Shown here: positions 34,697-43,920 of the stretch, one piece after another
How the letters are laid out: each line of letters begins with the position of its first letter
Numbering within the stretch: position 1 is the first letter of the stretch
DNA from: Ascidiaceihabitans sp034111945
Lineage (GTDB): Bacteria; Pseudomonadota; Alphaproteobacteria; Rhodobacterales; Rhodobacteraceae
Direction of reading: 5' to 3'
Length of the DNA stretch: 64,000 nucleotides
Assembly: GCA_047626725.1 (NCBI GenBank)
Contig: JBLHSG010000020.1
Location: forward strand, 17,713-81,712
Notes under the pieces: model-generated
The model's database searches: none
Told to the model about the DNA's origin: nothing
The model's input: the letters and a program-made list of their open reading frames with translations, nothing else
Made by a program: the position numbers and the translations under genes

Positions 34697-37600
34697 ATGA
34701 CTCAATTCGCTTCAAACGCTTTCCTCAATACAATCGACGCAGACACATACGCAGACCATGCGCCCATTATGGCGAAATTGGTGGCTGAGGCAGGATTGTC
34801 GCCAGACGACCGCATCCAGATCAGCAAGGCCGCCGCAGAATTGGTGCATCAAATTCGCACCAACGCGGCCCCAGGCTTGATGGAGGTCTTTTTGGCCGAA
34901 TATGGCCTGTCCACAGACGAAGGCGTCGCGCTGATGTGTCTGGCCGAAGCCCTGTTGCGCGTGCCTGATTCCGCCACCATCGACGCGCTGATCGAAGACA
35001 AAATCGCGCCCTCGAATTGGGGCAAACACTTGGGTAAATCCGCGTCGTCTTTGGTCAACGCATCGACGTGGGCCTTGATGCTGACGGGGCGCGTTCTGGA
35101 TGATGATGCACCCGGCCCTGCCCGCCATTTGCATGGCGCATTAAAACGCGTCGGTGAACCGGTCATTCGCGCCGCCGTAAGCCGCGCAATGAAGGAAATG
35201 GGCCGCCAGTTTGTTCTGGGCGAAGACATCAACGCCGCCATGAAACGCGCCGCAGGAATGGAAGCCAAAGGGTTCACCTATTCCTACGACATGCTGGGCG
35301 AGGCGGCGCGCACGGAACGGGACGCAAAACGTTACCACCTTAGCTATTCTCGCGCGATTTCGGCTATTGCAACGGCCTGTCATTCCGACGATGTGCGTGC
35401 AAATCCGGGCATTTCAGTCAAGCTATCGGCGCTTTATCCTCGCTACGAATTGGCCAAGCGTGATGATGTCATTCGCAACCTCACACCGCGCCTGCGCTCG
35501 CTTGCCTTGCTGGCAAAATCAGCGGGCATGGGGCTGAATGTTGACGCCGAAGAAGCCAACCGCCTGGCCCTGTCCATGGACGTCATCAATGAAGTATTAT
35601 CCGAGCCCGCCCTTGCCGGTTGGGACGGTTTTGGGGTGGTTGTGCAGGCTTACGGCCCGCGCGCTGGCACCGTCATCGACACGTTGTATGAGATGGCAAA
35701 AACCCACGATCGCAAGATTATGGTACGGCTGGTCAAAGGTGCCTATTGGGACACTGAAATCAAACTGGCCCAGACCTTGGGCATGGACGAATTTCCGGTC
35801 TTTACACAAAAAGCACAAACCGACGTCAGCTATATTTCGAATGCGCGCAAACTGCTGAACATGACCGATCGCATCTATCCGCAATTTGCCACGCACAACG
35901 CCCACACTGTTGCGGCGATTCTGCACATGGCGGACGATGTTCAGCCCTATGAATTCCAGCGCCTGCACGGCATGGGCGAAGCACTGCACACGATGGTCAT
36001 CAAGGCTAACAAAACCCGCTGCCGCATTTATGCGCCGGTTGGTGCACACCGCGATTTGCTGGCGTATTTGGTCCGTCGCTTGCTTGAAAACGGTGCAAAT
36101 TCCAGCTTTGTGAACCAAATCGTGGACGAAGACGTGGCACCGGAAATTGTTGCCGCCGATCCGTTTACGATGTTGGCAAACCCCGCGCCGCAGATCGACA
36201 AAGGTACGGAATTGTACTTGCCAGAGCGCCCGAATTCCAAAGGGTTTGACCTTGGGCATGCCCAGACATTAACCACAGTCGAGGCCGCGCGCGCGCCTTT
36301 TGCGACCCATCAATGGGCGGCCCTTCCGTTGTTGGCCAGCGATGCGTCGCCAGCGGCAAAAACCACCCTGCGCAATCCCGCAGATCACAGCGACACAGTT
36401 GGCACGGTCCAGAACGCGTCGATGGATGATGTGGCCCTTGCAGTCAGCAGTGCCAAACCGTGGACTGCCCCGCTTGCCGAACGTGCTCGCGTCCTGAACA
36501 AGGCTGCGGATTTATACGAGGAAAACTACGGCGAATTGTTTGCATTGCTGACACGCGAGGCCGGAAAAACCCTGCTCGATTGCGTTGCAGAACTGCGTGA
36601 AGCCGTTGATTTCTTGCGCTTTTATGCGGCGCAAGCCACCGATGATGCCGCTGCGGGGATTGCGCTTTGTATCTCTCCTTGGAACTTTCCGTTGGCGATT
36701 TATTCGGGGCAAATGGCCGCCGCATTGGCCAGTGGCAACGCCGTTTTATCCAAGCCTGCAGAACAAACACCGCTGATGGCATTCCGCGCCGCACAGCTGT
36801 TGCACGAGGCGGGCGTGCCCCGTGACGTGCTGCAATTGCTGCCCGGTGGTGGCGACGTCGGGGCCGCGTTAACCTCGCAAAACACATTGAACGTCGTGGC
36901 CTTTACCGGATCAACTGGGACCGCATTAAAAATCCGCACGTCCCTTGCCACGCACGCGCCCGCAACCCCGTTAATCGCTGAAACCGGTGGCCTGAACGCG
37001 ATGATCGTCGACAGCACCGCCCTGCCCGAACAAGCCATCGCGGCAATCGTAGAAAGCGCGTTTCAATCCGCTGGCCAACGCTGTTCAGCCCTGCGCTGTT
37101 TGTACGTCCAAGAGGACATCAAGGACCACTTTATCGACATGTTAAAAGGCGCGATGGATGCGCTGGATGTCGGATCACCTTGGGACATTTCAACAGACGT
37201 CGGACCGGTCATTGACGAAGCGGCGCGTGCCAAAATCGCAGCCCACATCGACGCAAACCGCGCGCGCGTTCTGCATGAATTGGCCAGCCCAAATACGGGT
37301 ACATTCATTGCGCCAACATTGATCCAAGTCGACGGCATCGCCCAAATGAAAGAAGAGATTTTTGGCCCGGTCCTGCACATCGCGACCTTTAAGAGCGGTG
37401 AATTGGACCGCGTGATCGACGACATAAACGCCACCGGATATGGCCTGACCTTTGGCCTGCACACCCGCATTGATGACCGCGTTCAGCACGTTTCTGATCG
37501 CATTGCGGCGGGCAACATTTACGTCAACCGCAACCAGATCGGCGCGATTGTGGGCAGCCAACCCTTTGGCGGCAATGGTTTATCTGGAACTGGCCCAAAA

Positions 37601-38113
37601 GCGGGCGGGCCGGATTATTTGCTACGCTTCCGCGCGCCAAAAGCCGCAGGTCCAGCACAGGCTTGGGATGATGCGCAAAACTCGCTTCCGGTTGCGACGC
37701 ATGACGCAAAGACATTGCACGAAACGTCATTGCCCGGTCCGACGGGCGAATCTAACCGCCTGAGCACCCACCAAAGCAATGCGATTTTGTGCATGGGTCC
37801 GGGTGCTGACGCTGCCGGCGCGCAGGCCAAAGCCGTTCAAGCATTGGGTGGCTACGCAGTTCAAACCCAAGGCCAAATCGCACCAGCATCCCTTGCTAAC
37901 GCACCCAGCTATGGCGGCGTCATCTGGTGGGGCGATTCAGAAACCGCGCAGGCAATCGACGTCGCATTGGCCCAGCGCAATGGTGCGATTGTGCCGTTGA
38001 TCACCGGCCAACCCGACGCAGGCCACGCGCTGTCCGAACGCCACATTTGCATCGACACAACCGCCTCTGGCGGGAACGCAGCGTTGCTGGGCGAAGTCGG
38101 GCAATCGCAGTAA
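34697..38113 (+). CDS. putA: Bifunctional proline dehydrogenase / L-glutamate gamma-semialdehyde dehydrogenase
   Basis: A 1138-residue enzyme from the ATG at 34697 (AAAGG upstream). It oxidises proline to glutamate in two steps. The proline dehydrogenase barrel (about 140-470) contains GLNVDAEEANRLALS and KIMVRLVKGAYWDTEIK. The aldehyde dehydrogenase domain (about 540-990) contains FTGSTGTALKI, the general-base Glu762 in AETGGLNAMIVD and the nucleophile Cys796 in SAGQRCSALR. A C-terminal region of about 140 residues follows. No N-terminal ribbon-helix-helix DNA-binding domain is present, so this is not a self-regulating trifunctional PutA; the divergent Lrp-type gene probably regulates it. 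Confidence 0.95.
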   Translation: MTQFASNAFLNTIDADTYADHAPIMAKLVAEAGLSPDDRIQISKAAAELVHQIRTNAAPGLMEVFLAEYGLSTDEGVALMCLAEALLRVPDSATIDALIEDKIAPSNWGKHLGKSASSLVNASTWALMLTGRVLDDDAPGPARHLHGALKRVGEPVIRAAVSRAMKEMGRQFVLGEDINAAMKRAAGMEAKGFTYSYDMLGEAARTERDAKRYHLSYSRAISAIATACHSDDVRANPGISVKLSALYPRYELAKRDDVIRNLTPRLRSLALLAKSAGMGLNVDAEEANRLALSMDVINEVLSEPALAGWDGFGVVVQAYGPRAGTVIDTLYEMAKTHDRKIMVRLVKGAYWDTEIKLAQTLGMDEFPVFTQKAQTDVSYISNARKLLNMTDRIYPQFATHNAHTVAAILHMADDVQPYEFQRLHGMGEALHTMVIKANKTRCRIYAPVGAHRDLLAYLVRRLLENGANSSFVNQIVDEDVAPEIVAADPFTMLANPAPQIDKGTELYLPERPNSKGFDLGHAQTLTTVEAARAPFATHQWAALPLLASDASPAAKTTLRNPADHSDTVGTVQNASMDDVALAVSSAKPWTAPLAERARVLNKAADLYEENYGELFALLTREAGKTLLDCVAELREAVDFLRFYAAQATDDAAAGIALCISPWNFPLAIYSGQMAAALASGNAVLSKPAEQTPLMAFRAAQLLHEAGVPRDVLQLLPGGGDVGAALTSQNTLNVVAFTGSTGTALKIRTSLATHAPATPLIAETGGLNAMIVDSTALPEQAIAAIVESAFQSAGQRCSALRCLYVQEDIKDHFIDMLKGAMDALDVGSPWDISTDVGPVIDEAARAKIAAHIDANRARVLHELASPNTGTFIAPTLIQVDGIAQMKEEIFGPVLHIATFKSGELDRVIDDINATGYGLTFGLHTRIDDRVQHVSDRIAAGNIYVNRNQIGAIVGSQPFGGNGLSGTGPKAGGPDYLLRFRAPKAAGPAQAWDDAQNSLPVATHDAKTLHETSLPGPTGESNRLSTHQSNAILCMGPGADAAGAQAKAVQALGGYAVQTQGQIAPASLANAPSYGGVIWWGDSETAQAIDVALAQRNGAIVPLITGQPDAGHALSERHICIDTTASGGNAALLGEVGQSQ

Positions 38114-38130
38114 CGCAACGCCCCTTGACC

Positions 38131-38159
38131 ACGCCCGCGCAAACAGACAGCGTGGGCGT
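38131..38159 (+). promoter_or_regulatory. Hairpin abutting the rhomboid start codon
   Basis: ACGCCCGCGC at 38131-38140 pairs with GCGTGGGCGT at 38150-38159 over 10 bp with one G-U pair and a 9-base loop. The ATG of the rhomboid gene follows at once at 38160. The descending arm covers the place where a ribosome site would be (GTGGG). It could be the putA terminator stem without a T-run, or a structure limiting rhomboid translation. Confidence 0.5.
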
Positions 38160-38888
38160 ATGTTACCCATTCGCGATCACAACCCGTCCGGACGCACGCC
38201 TTACGTAACCTTTGCGCTAATGGCGGCGAATATCTTGATTTTTCTATCCTACGGGATGGCAGAGATTTCGACCGTGAATGCGGTCTATTATGAATGGGCG
38301 ATGATCCCTGCGCGGATCAGTTTTGGCGAAGGGTATTACACCTTTGTGACCTCAATGTTCTTACATGGTGGCTGGATGCATCTGGCCGGTAACATGCTGT
38401 TTTTATGGATTTTCGGGGACAACATCGAAGACGAGATGGGGCATATTCCCTATCTGATCTTTTACCTCGCAACAGGCATTTTGGCGGGTCTGGTGCAATA
38501 TTTAACTGCAACACAATCGGGTGTGCCGACAGTTGGCGCATCGGGTGCAATTGCCGGTGTCATGGGGGGGTATTTGTTGCTGTATCCCAAGGCCAAGATC
38601 GACATTTTGCTGATTTTAATCGTGTTTTTCCGCATCTTTCCGATCCCTGCGTGGATCATGTTGATGGCTTGGTTTGCGATGCAATTCTTTGGCGGTTGGG
38701 GCGCTGATCCGGATACTGGCGGGGTTGCGTATTGGGCGCATGCAGGCGGGTTTGTGGCCGGAATCATTCTTGCCGTTCCGATCTGGTTGAAACGCGGTGC
38801 GACCCGTTTTTGGCAGGCCAATGATTTCCATCCCCCCCACCCAGAGGCAAAGTATGACCTGAGCCGAATTCCAAAGGTGTCACGATGA
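38160..38888 (+). CDS. Rhomboid family intramembrane serine protease
   Basis: A 242-residue protein with about six transmembrane helices. The catalytic serine is Ser128 in TVGASGAIAGVMGGY, and the partner histidine is His194 in YWAHAGGFVAG on a later helix. HGGWMHLAGNMLFLWIFGDNIED (about 69-91) is the conserved loop and helix of the family. It cleaves membrane proteins within the bilayer; the substrate is unknown. It follows putA by 46 bases and overlaps the GFA gene by four bases (ATGA). Confidence 0.92.
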   Translation: MLPIRDHNPSGRTPYVTFALMAANILIFLSYGMAEISTVNAVYYEWAMIPARISFGEGYYTFVTSMFLHGGWMHLAGNMLFLWIFGDNIEDEMGHIPYLIFYLATGILAGLVQYLTATQSGVPTVGASGAIAGVMGGYLLLYPKAKIDILLILIVFFRIFPIPAWIMLMAWFAMQFFGGWGADPDTGGVAYWAHAGGFVAGIILAVPIWLKRGATRFWQANDFHPPHPEAKYDLSRIPKVSR

Positions 38889-39256
38889 AAATTACCGCGG
38901 CATGCCACTGTGGCGCTGTCGAATTGACAGGTGATGCGCCAGCCGGACTTGATGATGCTGCGCGCTGCAATTGTTCGTTTTGCAAGCGGCGGCAGGCAGC
39001 AAATATCGGCGTGACATCCACCACATTAAAGGTGACCAAGGGGGCCGATAATCTAGGTTTGTACAGTTTTGGAACCCACACAGCGCAGCACTATTTTTGC
39101 AAGACCTGTGGCATCTACACGCATCATCAAACACGGTCTAACCCATTGCTGTGCGGCGTTAATCTGGGATGTATCAGAGGCGCGCATCCGCTTGATCACG
39201 AACCGATCCCATGGCGCGACGGCATCAACCATCCGTCCGATCAACTTGAATATTGA
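38885..39256 (+). CDS. GFA (glutathione-dependent formaldehyde-activating) family protein
   Basis: A 123-residue zinc-binding protein. The motif CHCGAVEL at the N-terminus, ARCNCSFCKRR in the middle and HYFCKTCGIYTHHQTR later give the cysteine sets of the GFA fold. The family is named for enzymes that promote addition of formaldehyde to glutathione, but many members have other or unknown roles. It is translationally coupled to the rhomboid gene by an ATGA overlap. Confidence 0.88.
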   Translation: MKITAACHCGAVELTGDAPAGLDDAARCNCSFCKRRQAANIGVTSTTLKVTKGADNLGLYSFGTHTAQHYFCKTCGIYTHHQTRSNPLLCGVNLGCIRGAHPLDHEPIPWRDGINHPSDQLEY

Positions 39257-39315
39257 TCGCGCCATCAAATCAATCACAGATTGAGGTGATTCAAAATCGC
39301 TGTTACACGTTCGAG

Positions 39316-39843
39316 ATGATAAGATTTATGCGGCCAACCATAGTTGGCATACTCTTCAGCTTGCTTCCAGCGGCCCCAATCTGGGCCAATAGCAAAGTCA
39401 CAGCAACCGTGGACGATAGCTTTGTCGTAAGTCCGATCGGAGAAAAAGTCGTCAAGAAGGGGCAAGCTTTTTATCCCCTCGTCACGATGCACAAAATTCT
39501 GAATGTGAATGGGAAAACCTATGTTTGCTCAGGTCACTTGTCGCTTGGTGCCAGAAAAGAGTTTTTCAATTCCACGCGAATAATTTCATCGTCTGGCGAC
39601 GTCATAAAAAGCGGGCTGAGAAAATCGTATTTTCTGGGTAATGCGCCAAAAATGACCGCGGCGCGGCGGGCAGCCATCAAAAACAAAGCGCTGCTTGTTG
39701 TTGGCCATCGCATCGCAGATGCAAAATGGGCTTACGGCACGACCATTGCATGCGAACGCAGTCGCAAAGCTTGGAAATCGAATTTTGGCGACGGAAAATC
39801 GCGTTACGTAATGCCAAAAACGCTATGGCTCCCCAAGTATTAG
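39316..39843 (+). CDS. Exported protein of unknown function
   Basis: A 175-residue protein from the ATG at 39316; the frame opens at 39253 but the hydrophobic signal peptide begins after this ATG (IRFMRPTIVGILFSLLPAAPIWA). The mature part is basic, with one short strand-rich region (GKTYVCSGHLSLGA) and a C-terminal GTTIACERSRKAWKSNFGDGKSRY. Two cysteines are present in the mature protein. I do not recognise the family. It follows the GFA gene and converges on the inositol monophosphatase gene. Confidence 0.6.
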   Translation: MIRFMRPTIVGILFSLLPAAPIWANSKVTATVDDSFVVSPIGEKVVKKGQAFYPLVTMHKILNVNGKTYVCSGHLSLGARKEFFNSTRIISSSGDVIKSGLRKSYFLGNAPKMTAARRAAIKNKALLVVGHRIADAKWAYGTTIACERSRKAWKSNFGDGKSRYVMPKTLWLPKY

Positions 39844-39869
39844 AAGCACTTCGAGGGATTAATGATGAT

Positions 39870-40652
39870 TTAACGCAAGATTTTTGCCAGTGGAGCGAAC
39901 AGTGTTTCGTTGGCACACAGAACTTCGCCGCCGGACAGCAAATCGCCGCCAGCTGTCAGTGGTTCAACCAAGGCACCCGCTTCGCGCGCGATAATCACGC
40001 CTGCGGCCATGTCCCAAGATTTCAAACGGCGTTCCCAGAACCCGTCATAGCGCCCGGCGGCCACATAGGCCAAATCCAGCGATGCAGCGCCCCAGCGGCG
40101 AACACCGGCACACACAGGGGCCAAACGGGCAATGTCCTGCAGTGTTGCTGGCAAATCAGTGCGGCCCGCAAACGGAATGCCTGTCGCAAAGATCGATTCA
40201 ATCATTTTATGACGACCAGAGGCGCGCATACGCGTGTCGTTCATCCAGGAACCCGCGCCTTTTTCGGCAAAGAACATCTCGTCTTTGGCGGCGTCAAACA
40301 CAACGCCAGCCACAACTTGGCCTTTATGTTCCAGCGCTATCGAAACAGCCCAGTGCGGCAAGCCGTGCAAAAAGTTCGTGGTGCCATCAAGTGGGTCAAC
40401 GATCCAACGACGCGTCGGGTCAACACCATCTTCTTCGGGGCTTTCCTCAGCACACCAGCCATACGTCGGGCGGGCACCCATCAATTCGTCTTTTAGAATT
40501 TTCTCGGCTGAAATGTCCGCTTTGGACACAAAATCGCCTGCGCCCTTCGACGACACCTGCAAATTCTCGACTTCGCGAAAGTCTTTGACCAAGGAACGGC
40601 CAGCTTTGCGGGCGGCTTTGATCATAATGTTAAGATTTGCGCTGCCGATCAT
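39870..40652 (-). CDS. Inositol monophosphatase family protein
   Basis: A 260-residue protein with the metal-binding motifs of the family: GWCAEESPEEDG (about 66-77), IVDPLDGTTNFLHG (about 84-97) and SWDMAAGVIIAREAGA near the C-terminus. It is SuhB-like in length. It hydrolyses phosphate monoesters such as inositol-1-phosphate using magnesium; SuhB relatives also take part in rRNA transcription complexes. It stands alone on the minus strand between two plus-strand genes. Confidence 0.88.
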   Translation of the reverse strand: MIGSANLNIMIKAARKAGRSLVKDFREVENLQVSSKGAGDFVSKADISAEKILKDELMGARPTYGWCAEESPEEDGVDPTRRWIVDPLDGTTNFLHGLPHWAVSIALEHKGQVVAGVVFDAAKDEMFFAEKGAGSWMNDTRMRASGRHKMIESIFATGIPFAGRTDLPATLQDIARLAPVCAGVRRWGAASLDLAYVAAGRYDGFWERRLKSWDMAAGVIIAREAGALVEPLTAGGDLLSGGEVLCANETLFAPLAKILR

Positions 40653-40831
40653 GGCGAATTCTCCGAAGGTAAGGTCAGATGCGCGCTATACGCCCCCCCG
40701 CCTGAATTGCCAAGGGGCACGATGCAGCTGTGTGATATGGCAAATTGGCGCCTGCGATGCATGTGACGGGGCGTTACAGCTTGTCACGCAAACCCGCAGT
40801 CGCCACGCTGCACGCAAAGAGGGAGACCATC

Positions 40832-41869
40832 ATGTCAGATCAAATGCAACACATCACGCTTGCGGGCCGTCCAACCGGCGCGCCGGGCCCAGAACATTTC
40901 AAACTGGAAACCAAAGACGTGCCCACGCCGGGAGCGGGCGAAATTCTGGTGCGCGTGCACTACATGTCATTGGATCCGTACATGCGCGGACGCATGGATG
41001 ACGGCAAAAGCTATGCGGCCCCTGTCCCGATTGGCGGCACGATGGAAGGCGGATCAGTGGGCGAAGTCATCGCATCAAATTCCGATCATTTCAAAGCTGG
41101 CGATTTCGCATTTGGCCCGTTTGGCTGGGCCACACATTCAGTTGCAGACGAAAAAATGTGCCGCAAAGTTGACCCTGCAAACGGGCCAATCACCGCATCC
41201 CTAGGCGTGTTGGGCATGCCCGGATTTACCGGCTGGTACGGCCTGATGGAATATGGCCGCCCAAAAGCCGGCGAAACGCTGGTTGTTGCAGCCGCCACCG
41301 GACCGGTTGGATCAATGGTTGGCCAAGTCGCCAAATCCTTGGGCCTAAAAACAATCGGCATCGCGGGCGGTGCGGACAAATGCAAAATGGCGGTCGAAAC
41401 GTTTGGCTTTGATGCCTGCATCGATCACCGCGCCTATGACGACGCGAAATCCCTGCGCGCCGCGATCAAAGACGCCTGCGGCGGCGGCATCGACATCTAT
41501 TTCGAAAATGTCGGCGGCAAAGTCCTAGAGGCCGTGATGCCATTGATGAAACCACACGGCCGCATCCCGATCTGCGGCATGATCAGCTGGTACAACGCAG
41601 GTGGATTGGGCGCAGGCGCTGCGGCGCAAATGTCAGCCCCACAAATCTGGCGCCCGATTTTGGTGAACTTTTTGTCGGTGAACGGCTTTATCATCTCGAA
41701 CCACTGGGGTGATTTCCCGAAATTCCTCGCTGAAATTGGACCAAAGGTTGCCTCTGGTGACATCAAAGTGGTCGAAGATATCGCCGTTGGCCTTGAAAAC
41801 GCACCTTCGGCCTTTATGGGCCTGCTGACGGGGAAAAATGTTGGCAAACAGATCGTCAAATTGATCTAA
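40832..41869 (+). CDS. NADP-dependent oxidoreductase, zinc-independent MDR type
   Basis: A 345-residue medium-chain reductase from the ATG at 40832 with GAGGGAGA upstream; the frame runs back to 40745 without a better site. Features are HYMSLDPYMRGRMDDGKSY, the nucleotide-binding AAATGPVGSMVGQVAKSLG (about 150-170) and IDIYFENVGGKVLEAVMPLMKPHGRIPICG. The YMSLDPYMRGRM block and the absence of the zinc-binding residues match the curcumin reductase (CurA)/leukotriene reductase group, which reduces double bonds next to carbonyls. The physiological substrate is unknown. Confidence 0.88.
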   Translation: MSDQMQHITLAGRPTGAPGPEHFKLETKDVPTPGAGEILVRVHYMSLDPYMRGRMDDGKSYAAPVPIGGTMEGGSVGEVIASNSDHFKAGDFAFGPFGWATHSVADEKMCRKVDPANGPITASLGVLGMPGFTGWYGLMEYGRPKAGETLVVAAATGPVGSMVGQVAKSLGLKTIGIAGGADKCKMAVETFGFDACIDHRAYDDAKSLRAAIKDACGGGIDIYFENVGGKVLEAVMPLMKPHGRIPICGMISWYNAGGLGAGAAAQMSAPQIWRPILVNFLSVNGFIISNHWGDFPKFLAEIGPKVASGDIKVVEDIAVGLENAPSAFMGLLTGKNVGKQIVKLI

Positions 41870-41881
41870 TCGTTCTTTTCC

Positions 41882-41904
41882 AGCGCGCGGATGTCCTGCG
41901 CGCT
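41882..41904 (+). terminator. Probable rho-independent terminator after the MDR gene
   Basis: AGCGCGC at 41882-41888 and GCGCGCT at 41898-41904 form a perfect 7-bp GC-rich stem with a 9-base loop, followed by AGAATTTTAT. It lies 13 bases after the stop of the reductase and before cysK. Confidence 0.6.
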
Positions 41905-41959
41905 AGAATTTTATCCCAATTCTGCCTAGCTTGATGCAAACAACCAAAGGATCAAGCAC

Positions 41960-42919
41960 ATGGCAAACGTTGGACACGGCAAAATCTACGGCAACATCAC
42001 CGAAACGGTTGGCAACACGCCAATTGTGCGGCTTGATAAACTGGCCAAAGCCCACGGCGTTGGTGCGAACCTGCTGGCCAAGCTGGAATTCTTTAATCCC
42101 ACATCATCTGTCAAAGACCGCATCGGCGTTGCGATGGTCGAAGCGATGGAAGCGAACGGCACAATCACCCCCGGCAAAACCACGTTAGTCGAACCGACAT
42201 CGGGCAACACCGGCATCGGGCTGGCCTTGGCTGCGGCGGCAAAAGGCTATCGTTTGATCCTGACAATGCCCGAAAGCATGTCGATTGAACGTCGCAAAAT
42301 GTTCGCGATTTTGGGCGCGGAAATGGAGCTGACGGAAGCTGCCAAAGGCATGAAAGGCGCAATCGCCAAAGCCGAAGAACTGGCCGCATCGATCGACGGT
42401 GCAGTCATCCCGCAGCAGTTCGAAAATCCAGCCAATCCGGCGATCCACCGCAAAACCACTGGCCCTGAAATTTGGGGGGACACTGGGGGCAAGGTCGATG
42501 CATTTGTGTCCGGCATCGGCACAGGCGGCACGATCACCGGCGCGGGCGGATATCTGAAAGAACAGAACCCAAAAATACACATCGTGGCGGTGGAACCCAG
42601 CGATTCCCCCGTCTTGTCAGGCGGCGCACCAGGGCCACACAAAATCCAAGGTATTGGCGCGGGTTTTGCCCCAGCGATCCTTGACACGGACGTCTACGAC
42701 GAGGTGATAACCGTCACAAACGACGCGGCATTTGCGACCGCGCGTGAGGTTGCGCGACGAGAAGGTATTCCTGTCGGCATTTCATCGGGCGCTGCATTGA
42801 TAGCTGCGATCAAGCTAGGTCAACGCCCTGAAATGGCAGGTAAAAATATCGTCATTATTCTCGCCAGTTTTGCAGAACGGTATTTGTCTACGGCCCTGTT
42901 TGACGGGTTAGGTGAATAA
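41960..42919 (+). CDS. cysK: Cysteine synthase A
   Basis: A 319-residue pyridoxal-phosphate enzyme that makes cysteine from O-acetylserine and sulfide. The PLP lysine is Lys52 in NPTSSVKDRIG, the substrate loop is VEPTSGNTGIGLA, and the phosphate-binding glycines are in SGIGTGGTITGAGGYL. EIWGD in the middle is typical of CysK. The start at 41960 has AAAGGATC upstream. It is a single gene converging on the MetR-like regulator, eight bases from its end. Close linkage of cysK, the MetR-like gene and metF makes a small sulfur-amino-acid neighbourhood. Confidence 0.95.
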   Translation: MANVGHGKIYGNITETVGNTPIVRLDKLAKAHGVGANLLAKLEFFNPTSSVKDRIGVAMVEAMEANGTITPGKTTLVEPTSGNTGIGLALAAAAKGYRLILTMPESMSIERRKMFAILGAEMELTEAAKGMKGAIAKAEELAASIDGAVIPQQFENPANPAIHRKTTGPEIWGDTGGKVDAFVSGIGTGGTITGAGGYLKEQNPKIHIVAVEPSDSPVLSGGAPGPHKIQGIGAGFAPAILDTDVYDEVITVTNDAAFATAREVARREGIPVGISSGAALIAAIKLGQRPEMAGKNIVIILASFAERYLSTALFDGLGE

Positions 42920-42927
42920 CCGCGCGC

Positions 42928-43833
42928 TTAGACTTGTTGTAATTTCCGCGCCTCGACGCGCGCCAATTTGATCAGTTCCTGCATGTAGGGTTTGTCGCGT
43001 TCATCGCTTCGGATCGCTGCATACAGGCGCTTGGTGATGCCGGTTTTGGTCAATGGACGCGTGATGTAGTCGGACGAATATTTGACCTCGCGCACAACCC
43101 AATCCGGCAGCACCGACACGCCACGATTTGATGCAACCAGCAACAAAATCACCGCTGTTAATTCGGCTTGCCTCACAGCGGCTGGTTCAACTTTGGCCGG
43201 GATCAACAGCTCGCTGAACACGTCCAATCGCGTGCGTTCAACCGGATAGGTAATCAGCGTTTCACCACGGAAATCAGCGGCATCAATGTAGTCTTTTTTG
43301 GCCAGCAGGTGGTCCTTTGACGCCACAAAAACCGGCGCGTAATCGAACAGTTCGATAAATTCGATACCTGCTAAATTTTCGGGATCAGAGGACACAACCA
43401 GATCGACGTCTTCTTTCATCAACGCGGGCAATGCATCAAACGCGAGGCCCGGTCGGATATCGACATCGACGTCCCCCCAGTTTTTGCGAAACCGCTCGAG
43501 CACCGGAAACAGCCATTCAAAACACGCATGACATTCGATCGCGATGTGCATGCGTCCCGAACTGCCATCGCGCAGGCCGGTAAATTCATTCAACGTCGCT
43601 TCGATTTGCGGCAGCACTTGATTGGCCAAACGCAGCAACCGCATGCCAGCTGCAGATAATCGCAGCGGTTTTGAACGGCGCACAAACAGCTCGACGCCTG
43701 CCTGATCCTCAAGACCTTTGACCTGATGGCTCAACGCGCTTTGCGTGATGTGCAGCTGATCTGCTGCTTTTGCCAGACCGCCCGCCTCGTGAATTGCTTT
43801 GATCGTACGAAGGTGGCGAAACTCGATATGCAT
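42928..43833 (-). CDS. metR: LysR-family regulator, probable MetR
   Basis: A 301-residue LysR regulator: helix-turn-helix HLRTIKAIHEAGGLAKAADQLHITQSALSHQVKGLEDQAGVELFVRRSKPLRLSAAG (about 7-64), followed by the effector-binding domain with the MetR-like IAIECHACFEWLFPVLERFRKNWGDVDVDI. It is divergent from metF, 87 bases between starts. MetR activates methionine genes with homocysteine as co-effector; the HTH region, the CHACFEWL stretch and the partner gene all point to that role. Confidence 0.85.
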   Translation of the reverse strand: MHIEFRHLRTIKAIHEAGGLAKAADQLHITQSALSHQVKGLEDQAGVELFVRRSKPLRLSAAGMRLLRLANQVLPQIEATLNEFTGLRDGSSGRMHIAIECHACFEWLFPVLERFRKNWGDVDVDIRPGLAFDALPALMKEDVDLVVSSDPENLAGIEFIELFDYAPVFVASKDHLLAKKDYIDAADFRGETLITYPVERTRLDVFSELLIPAKVEPAAVRQAELTAVILLLVASNRGVSVLPDWVVREVKYSSDYITRPLTKTGITKRLYAAIRSDERDKPYMQELIKLARVEARKLQQV

Positions 43834-43920
43834 GCGAAACTCATATTCTTATTGAAAGTTATGAATTTGTCTCATGTTTGAGAACCTGTCACAAGAGGAC
43901 AACCCAAAAAGGATCATCTC

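Noticed and set aside
34697..38113. Self-regulating trifunctional PutA
   Set aside because: The N-terminal ribbon-helix-helix domain is absent, and a divergent Lrp-type regulator is present.
39726..40496. 256-codon plus-strand frame over the inositol monophosphatase gene
   Set aside because: Antisense to a gene with all family motifs and no family features of its own.
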